A DNA stretch of 10,122 nucleotides from Magnetovibrio sp. (GTDB lineage: Bacteria > Pseudomonadota > Alphaproteobacteria > Rhodospirillales > Magnetovibrionaceae). A program made the translations under genes and the position numbers. The stretch covers positions 1 to 10,122 of the forward strand of contig JAESSV010000271.1 of the NCBI GenBank assembly GCA_016763895.1, in the 5' to 3' direction. This document shows, one piece after another, positions 6,341 to 10,122 of this stretch (its first letter is position 1; every line of letters starts with the position of its first letter). The notes under the pieces were generated by a model. That model was not told where the DNA came from. It saw nothing but the letters and a program-made list of their open reading frames with translations, and searched no databases.

Positions 6341-6806
6341 TCAGGCGGGTCTTGTTTTGGATTTAACCCGTTTGAGAATTGGCATGACGGGATCACGCGG
6401 CTTAGCAACGCCCTTGTCTACGAGAAAAGGAACAAAGCTTAAATCGCCTTTGATGACATCTTCGACCAACAATGCGGCCATTTCATCAAAGCAATGGCTA
6501 AGGCTGTTCGGGTCATTTTTGTCCATGCACAACACACGCACGGATTTGGCTTTAAGAATGAGTTCTCTGTGAAACACGATATGGCTGTGTAGGTTGGGAA
6601 AGTTAAGGCTGGCCAAAAGGTTTTCTTCGGTTTCAAAGTGGTTGGTACAGATTTCTAGAAAATCATCCAACAACACTGAGCACGTGTCGTAGTCACCTTT
6701 TTCAATCGCTTGAGAGACATAATTGATGGTTTCGACGATTTTTACGGTGTTCCGCATCAATAACGTCATGACCCGTAATAAAAGCGTCTATAAGTTCGAG
6801 TCTCAT
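6341..6806 (-). CDS. Bacteriohemerythrin-like protein, frameshifted near its N-terminus
   Basis: A 142-residue frame starts at 6769 but lacks the first hemerythrin helix. That helix is found just upstream in another frame from ATG 6806: MRLELIDAFITGHDVIDAEH then RK, matching the family's GxxxID(x)QH motif. Dropping one A from the A5 run (6739-6743 on the complement) fuses the two into a 154-residue protein of normal family length. In that protein the di-iron ligands are H20, H56, E60, H75, H79 and D121; the remaining His of the usual HxxxxD pair is Asp (D116, in VEDVIKGD). Hemerythrins bind O2 through a di-iron centre and serve in O2 sensing, supply or redox sensing. Whether the shift is real decay, phase variation or a homopolymer sequencing error cannot be told here. 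A truncated product from ATG 6769 or 6757 would miss ligand H20. Confidence 0.8.
6739..6743 (-). other. Frameshift site (A5 on the coding strand) in the hemerythrin-like gene
   Basis: The coding strand reads CAC CGT AAA A ATC GTC GAA. One A too many separates the EHRK part from the IVETINY part, which together make a continuous hemerythrin helix. A run of four A instead of five would restore the gene. The run is short for slippage, so sequencing or assembly error and true mutation are both possible. Confidence 0.75.
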
Positions 6807-6824
6807 GACTTCATTGCCCAAAAT

Positions 6825-6853
6825 ATTATAATTGACTGAGCACACATTATAAT
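6825..6853. repeat. Two palindromic ATTATAAT boxes 21 bp apart
   Basis: The self-palindromic octamer ATTATAAT occurs at 6825-6832 and 6846-6853, exactly 21 bp apart (two helical turns), just upstream of the hemerythrin-like start at 6806. The promoter-proximal copy contains TATAAT on the minus strand at a position that would start transcription about 12 nt before ATG 6806. No good -35 element is found, which could mean activator dependence. Confidence 0.4.
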
Positions 6854-6880
6854 AATTTTATGGGAAACACAAATAAACGG

Positions 6881-7147
6881 CTATTTCTGGCCCTTAAGAG
6901 CCTTTTTTTCGCGTTCCAAACGGCGTTGTTCCATGCGGCGTTGTTGAATGACCAGGTTCATTTCAGCCGTAACCTTCGAACGGGACGCTGAGCCTCCGGA
7001 CGTTTGCAGCCGTGCATTGAACGATTTGCGTTCTTCGGGGGACAGGTATTTCATGGCCTGTGTTGATTGGGCAAAGCTTTGACTGCTTATGATGAACGTT
7101 GTCCCAAGGATAAGGGCAAAAGCGATGGGTTTGACAAAAGATTTCAT
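6881..7147 (-). CDS. Secreted basic, coiled-coil-like small protein, unknown function
   Basis: 88 residues. A clear Sec signal peptide, MKSFVKPIAFALILG then a hydrophobic stretch to SQSFA, gives cleavage after A26, leaving a mature periplasmic protein of about 62 residues. The mature part has LSPEERKSFNARLQ (about 35-48), a Ser/Gly-rich joint (SGGSASRS), and a very charged C-terminal helix QQRRMEQRRLEREKK (about 68-82). There are no cysteines or metal motifs. The small periplasmic, helical and basic make-up is loosely like Spy/CpxP-type chaperones, but I see no LTxxQ motif, so that is not claimed. The start is supported by AAGGAC 8 nt before the ATG and by a candidate TTGACA promoter overlapping the fetB stop, so the gene can be expressed independently of fetAB. 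No terminator is visible after it. Function unknown. Confidence 0.8.
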   Translation of the reverse strand: MKSFVKPIAFALILGTTFIISSQSFAQSTQAMKYLSPEERKSFNARLQTSGGSASRSKVTAEMNLVIQQRRMEQRRLEREKKALKGQK

Positions 7148-7155
7148 AGTGACAC

Positions 7156-7213
7156 GTCCTTTAAAAGCCGTTTAAGTTTGACCGTAGGGTAGCCTTACAT
7201 ATTCGAATGTCAA
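7156..7213 (-). promoter_or_regulatory. Candidate promoter and Shine-Dalgarno site of the secreted 88-residue protein
   Basis: A perfect -35 TTGACA (7213-7208) overlaps the fetB stop codon. After a 16-nt spacer comes a poor -10, TACCCT (7191-7186). A start near 7179 would give a leader of about 32 nt containing AAGGAC (7161-7156), 8 nt before ATG 7147. The -35 is good and the -10 weak, so this is a candidate only. Confidence 0.4.
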
Positions 7214-8016
7214 CGCTGTTCCTGCAGGCGGTCCAAACGCAAACGATCTCGATCATCGCCCAAACGCCATGAAACGGACAGCACGGCGCTTAAGGCCCCA
7301 AGAGAAGTCGAGCCTGCGATCAAAAACATGATGAGGATTTGGTACTTGACCGCCTCGGTGGGATCGACGCCGGCTAAAATCTGCCCCGTCATCATCCCGG
7401 GCAACGAGATCAATCCCGCCGCCGACATGGCATTGATAATGTGCATCAATCCCGCCCGTATGGATTCTCGAACATAAGGGCGCACCGCTTCACTGCGTTT
7501 GTGACCCAAGGCGAGGCGAGCCTCGACGGCTTGTCGTTCCCGTTTCAAGGTGGCGCTGATGCGATCCATGCCAACGGCGACACCATTTAATGTGTTGCCC
7601 AAAACCACGCCCAACAACGGAATGGCAAAACGAGGATCATACCAAGGATCGGGTCGAATGGCGGTGGTGAGGGCCATGGTGGTGACCACCGTCGCCGCCA
7701 ACATCAAAGCCGAGGTGGCGATGCTCAAAGACCACCCGCCCCGCAGTTTCAAGGTTTGGCGGGCCATGGCTTCGCGGCCCGCCATCGCCATCATGAACAG
7801 TGCGGCAAGCCCGGTCCACAGGGGGGAAACGGTTTGAAACAGTATTTCGAGCACAAATCCGATCAGGCTCAATTGCACCACGGTTCGCAACGCAGCGATC
7901 CCCAATGATTTTTCCAAACCCAATTTTAAAAAAATGGATAACCCACCCGCCAACAACAACAACGTTGAGGCGATCATTAAATCGAAATAGCTGAGTTCTA
8001 TGTAAACGGCAGTCAT
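7210..8016 (-). CDS. fetB: FetB-type iron-export ABC transporter membrane protein (UPF0014)
   Basis: 268 residues, close to the 259 of E. coli FetB. It is a polytopic inner-membrane protein with about seven hydrophobic segments (near 13-32, 38-60, 66-80, 98-120, 132-152, 190-212, 225-250). Family motifs include ALRTVVQL, IPLLGVVLGNTLNGVA, VEARLALG and SLPGMMTGQILAGVDP, which define the UPF0014/FetB family. E. coli FetAB was reported to export iron and to help resistance to oxidative stress; the substrate here is assumed by homology. The start codon overlaps the fetA stop as ATGA, so the two are translationally coupled and form one transporter. The protein ends with a charged cytoplasmic tail (WRLGDDRDRLRLDRLQEQR). 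It has no oddities. Confidence 0.92.
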   Translation of the reverse strand: MTAVYIELSYFDLMIASTLLLLAGGLSIFLKLGLEKSLGIAALRTVVQLSLIGFVLEILFQTVSPLWTGLAALFMMAMAGREAMARQTLKLRGGWSLSIATSALMLAATVVTTMALTTAIRPDPWYDPRFAIPLLGVVLGNTLNGVAVGMDRISATLKRERQAVEARLALGHKRSEAVRPYVRESIRAGLMHIINAMSAAGLISLPGMMTGQILAGVDPTEAVKYQILIMFLIAGSTSLGALSAVLSVSWRLGDDRDRLRLDRLQEQR

Positions 8017-8618
8017 GCGTGTTGCTCTGTTAATTGACCGTCCTTGAGGAGCACGTGGCGGGTGCCAAGGCGGGCGGCTTGGGCCTTGTCATGGCTGACA
8101 AAAATAATACCGACTCCCGCCTGGGATCGTTCGACGATAAGCTCTTCAACTTTGGCGGCATTGTCGGTGTCTAATCCAGAGGTTGGCTCGTCCAACATTA
8201 AAATCTGGGGGAATAAAACCAGTGCTCTGGCAAAGCTTAAGCGTTGACGTTCGCCGGTGGACATGTTCGCAACGTCCCAGCCCAGGGCCGAACTTTCCAA
8301 ATTCAAGCGGTGCAAGATATCGATAACGTCCTTGCGCGCGGCCCCTTCGAAATGGGGCTCAACCGTGTCGGCCCACCACCCCGAATACGCCGGGACATAC
8401 ATGACTTTTTTGCGCCACTCAGGGCCGCTCATGGTTTCCCGCCCCTCTTCGTTAAGGTGGATCTCTGCCTCGTTGGGGTCTAAATCGGCTATGGCCCGCA
8501 ACAACAAGGATTTTCCAACCCCCGAAGCCCCGGTCAAAGCCACGATGTCACCTTTGCCCACATCCAAATCAAGGGGGCCAAGGAGCAAACGTTTCAAATT
8601 TCGTACGGATAATGTCAT
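8013..8618 (-). CDS. fetA: FetA-type iron-export ABC transporter ATP-binding protein
   Basis: 201 residues, a minimal ABC ATPase with Walker A GASGVGKS (30-37), signature MSTGERQRL in place of LSGGQ, Walker B ILMLDEP with the D-loop SGLD, and H-loop FVSHD. It pairs with the FetB protein immediately downstream (ATGA overlap) and should power metal export at the inner membrane. Two features differ from the textbook ATPase: the Q-loop reads YVPAYSGWWADTV, with no Gln where E. coli FetA has one, and the signature has Thr for the first Gly. I recall similar changes in alphaproteobacterial relatives, so they are probably lineage traits, but this was not checked. No Shine-Dalgarno site is visible before ATG 8618; the transcript may be nearly leaderless. 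The 23-bp repeats lie just upstream. Confidence 0.9.
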   Translation of the reverse strand: MTLSVRNLKRLLLGPLDLDVGKGDIVALTGASGVGKSLLLRAIADLDPNEAEIHLNEEGRETMSGPEWRKKVMYVPAYSGWWADTVEPHFEGAARKDVIDILHRLNLESSALGWDVANMSTGERQRLSFARALVLFPQILMLDEPTSGLDTDNAAKVEELIVERSQAGVGIIFVSHDKAQAARLGTRHVLLKDGQLTEQHA

Positions 8619-8632
8619 GTGATAGGCATATC

Positions 8633-8714
8633 ATTGTCTGTGCTGTGCGGGAAGTATTGTCTGGGCTGTGCAGAAAGTATTGTCTGTGCTGTGCGGGAAG
8701 TATTGTGCGGGAAC
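8633..8714. repeat. Tandem 23-bp repeats (three full units plus one shortened unit)
   Basis: Units at 8633-8655, 8656-8678 and 8679-8701 begin ATTGTCTG and end GGAAGT or GAAAGT. Units 1 and 3 are identical; unit 2 differs at three positions. A fourth unit (8702-8714) lacks about 9 internal bases. The array fills the space between the divergent fetA and helicase genes, starting 15 bp from the fetA ATG. The 23-bp period is close to two helical turns, so a protein could bind each unit on nearly the same face. It may be an operator array or slippage-prone DNA. Confidence 0.85.
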
Positions 8715-8727
8715 CGTTCAGGACAGC

Positions 8728-8733
8728 TATACT
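8728..8733 (+). promoter_or_regulatory. Candidate -10 element for a leaderless helicase transcript
   Basis: TATACT at 8728-8733 ends 6 nt before ATG 8740, the distance expected if transcription begins at the A of the start codon. This would explain the absence of a Shine-Dalgarno site there. A possible -35 (TTGTGC, 8703-8708) is 19 bp upstream inside the last repeat unit, which is long. Weak evidence. Confidence 0.3.
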
Positions 8734-8739
8734 GCGGCC

Positions 8740-10035
8740 ATGGCGAATCCAACAGCTCCTCAGCCTGAAATTATGATGCCAGAAACCTTAGCTTTGGTGG
8801 CCGGTTCTCGTGCGGCTTATGTGGTTCAAACGTCGGGGGAAATCGACTGTTTATCCTTTGGCGAAGCGGCACGTGCGATCAGGAATGCTTCTCTGCCGCC
8901 GCTCGTGTGCCATGCGCGGCGGACCGGGCTGCGTTTAGGTCTGGGGCCAGAGCCGCTTAGGGCCTTTGATGTTTTAGAATTATTTGCCTTTGTTAAACCC
9001 GCCGAGTTTTGTTTGCCGACCCCGTTGGGTTTGGCCCAAGCGCTTGATTTGCCGTTGCCCGCGAATCATGAAGACGAAGCCATTGCGTTAATCCGGGTTG
9101 GCGAAGCCTTGCTGCGCCAATTGGTGAACTTGCCGCACCCGGACGAACGTCATCGATTGGGTTTGGTCGGCCTGGCCCACGCCATGAATTTGGGCGGTTG
9201 GCCGTGGGCCAAGCCCGTGTTGGCCGCCTTGGGCGAACGCTTCGAAGGAGATACACCCCATTCCCAATCCTTGCGCCGGGCCTTTCGCGTGTGGGACAAG
9301 CTGCCAGAATGGGAAGATCGCGGTTTCGAGGCCAAACCCGGCGATGCACCCGTGTCGCCGTTGGAAGCCCGCAACCGTCTGGCCGAGATGCTGGCCAGCC
9401 AAACCTCAGAAGAACGCCCCGGCCAACAACAATTTGCCGCGGGTGTTACGGCGGCCTTCGATCCTTGTGATGTCGCGGATCAGCCCCGCTTTGTTTTGGC
9501 CGAAGCCGGAACCGGGGTCGGCAAGACCTTGGGCTATGTGGCCCCGGCCAGCGTGTGGGCCGATAAAAATGACGGAACGGTGTGGTTGTCGACCTTTACC
9601 CGAAACCTGCAACGTCAATTGGATGATGAACTTGATCGTTTGTATCCTGACCCGGATGAAAAAAAGCGCCGGGTGGTGATCCGCAAAGGCCGGGAAAATT
9701 ATTTTTGCTTGTTGAATTTCGAAGAAGCCCTGGGCCGGATGGAAACCCGGCCCGGCGGGGCAATTGCCTTGGGCCTGGTGGCGCGTTGGGTGTTGGCCAC
9801 CCGTGATGGCGATATGGCGGGGGGGGATTTTCCCGCTTGGTTGCCGGACATGATGGGGCGCGGGCTGGTGCGCGAACTCACCGATACCAAAGGCGAATGC
9901 ATCTATTCGGCGTGCCCTCATTTTGCTAAATGTTTTATTGAACATTCCAAACGCAGAGCCAAACGGGCCAAGTTGGTGATTGCCAATCATGCTTTGGTGA
10001 TGATGCAAACGGCGCTTGGATCTTCCTGCTCCTAA
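8740..10035 (+). CDS. DinG/XPD-like ATP-dependent DNA helicase, N-terminal part only
   Basis: 431 residues from ATG 8740 (MANPTAPQ). A GTG at 8668 would extend it, but those extra codons are tandem repeat, so ATG is chosen. It contains a Q-motif-like RPGQQQFAAGV, Walker A EAGTGVGKT (K262), motif Ia LSTFTRNLQRQL, and four cysteines C323, C387, C392 and C398 that fit the [4Fe-4S] cluster domain of XPD/DinG helicases, followed by VIANHALVMMQTALG. Such enzymes unwind DNA 5' to 3' in repair and in resolving R-loops or G-quadruplexes. Alphaproteobacterial homologues are usually far longer (about 900 residues). Here the frame leaves the family at about 10020 and stops 5 codons later, before the DEAH box and the whole second RecA domain. 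The product could not be an active helicase. The break is discussed with the following segment. Confidence 0.85.
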   Translation: MANPTAPQPEIMMPETLALVAGSRAAYVVQTSGEIDCLSFGEAARAIRNASLPPLVCHARRTGLRLGLGPEPLRAFDVLELFAFVKPAEFCLPTPLGLAQALDLPLPANHEDEAIALIRVGEALLRQLVNLPHPDERHRLGLVGLAHAMNLGGWPWAKPVLAALGERFEGDTPHSQSLRRAFRVWDKLPEWEDRGFEAKPGDAPVSPLEARNRLAEMLASQTSEERPGQQQFAAGVTAAFDPCDVADQPRFVLAEAGTGVGKTLGYVAPASVWADKNDGTVWLSTFTRNLQRQLDDELDRLYPDPDEKKRRVVIRKGRENYFCLLNFEEALGRMETRPGGAIALGLVARWVLATRDGDMAGGDFPAWLPDMMGRGLVRELTDTKGECIYSACPHFAKCFIEHSKRRAKRAKLVIANHALVMMQTALGSSCS

Positions 10036-10122
10036 GTTAGTGAATGATGGTGTTATTCTACCACCTAAAGTTGTAATTAAGGAGATAGATTTGGCAGATG
10101 ATAGTAGAAATAAGTATGAGCA
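10021..10122 (+). other. Foreign or chimeric A+T-rich segment joined to the helicase gene
   Basis: From about 10020 to the end the G+C content is about 35%, clearly lower than in the helicase gene, and homology to helicases stops. A different plus-strand frame is open from the junction to the edge (LPAPKLVNDGVILPPK, then VVIKEIDLADDSRNKYE). AAGGAG (10079-10084) lies 6 nt before a TTG codon (10091), so a gene starting there is also possible. I do not recognise the family and see no terminal inverted repeat or target duplication because the other end is outside the window. It may be a mobile element or an assembly or cloning chimera; the junction contains GATC (10019-10022). Confidence 0.6.

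Noticed and set aside
6832..6853. TTGACT followed by TATAAT on the plus strand as a promoter
   Set aside because: The spacer is only 10 bp, far too short for a sigma70 promoter, and no plus-strand gene follows.
6888..6911. Terminator-like GGC...GCC followed by T7 on the plus strand
   Set aside because: The stem is only three to four base pairs and lies inside the coding region of the secreted 88-residue protein.
8633..8714. CRISPR array
   Set aside because: The repeats are directly adjacent with no unique spacers, so they are tandem repeats and not CRISPR.
8668..8739. GTG start at 8668 for the helicase
   Set aside because: The added 24 codons are translated tandem repeat; family-like sequence begins after ATG 8740.
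9406..10008. 200-codon minus-strand frame opposite the helicase
   Set aside because: A shadow of the helicase coding strand, which carries Walker A and the four-cysteine cluster; the minus-strand product has no family motif.

Overview
The window looks like a chromosomal piece of an alphaproteobacterium, possibly Rhodospirillales-like. This rests on the style of the signalling proteins, the FetA/FetB pair and the DinG-type helicase; taxonomy is an inference with modest confidence. Almost every gene lies on the minus strand. The one clear exception is the helicase at the right end.

Region 1 (1-5525, minus): a tight signalling operon. In transcription order it holds a membrane-anchored UrtA/AmiC-type amide- or urea-binding protein (5457-4192), a dCache-HAMP histidine kinase that overlaps it by ATGA (4195-2300), an Rcp1-type single-domain response regulator (2276-1824), and a REC-PAS-histidine kinase (1811-213). 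A YchJ-family gene (180 to beyond the left edge) follows 32 bp later. No transporter permease or ATPase is present, so the binding protein looks like a sensory subunit rather than a transporter part, by analogy with TorT-TorS.

Region 2 (5526-6340): mostly non-coding. It holds a strong bidirectional-looking terminator, a 39-residue hydrophobic minus-strand peptide gene with a good Shine-Dalgarno site and a hairpin leader, and three inverted repeats (6073-6091, 6101-6115, 6149-6190).

Region 3 (6341-8618, minus): a bacteriohemerythrin-like gene whose N-terminal helix is separated from the rest by one extra base in an A5 run; a secreted 88-residue basic protein of unknown function; and fetA-fetB, an ATP-binding protein and membrane protein of the iron-export family, joined by an ATGA overlap. 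Hemerythrin and FetAB suggest a loose iron/oxygen theme, but no shared regulation is shown.

Region 4 (8619-10122): an array of 23-bp tandem repeats lies between the divergent fetA and helicase genes. The DinG/XPD-like helicase follows, with Walker A and a complete four-cysteine Fe-S cluster, but it breaks off before its DEAH box at about 10020. The last ~100 bp are much richer in A+T (about 35% G+C) and encode an unrelated frame. This is either a mobile-element insertion or an assembly/cloning chimera; the break coincides with a GATC.

The best candidates for something new are the binding-protein/two-kinase/two-receiver operon, the small peptide gene with its structured upstream region, and the repeat array before the helicase.
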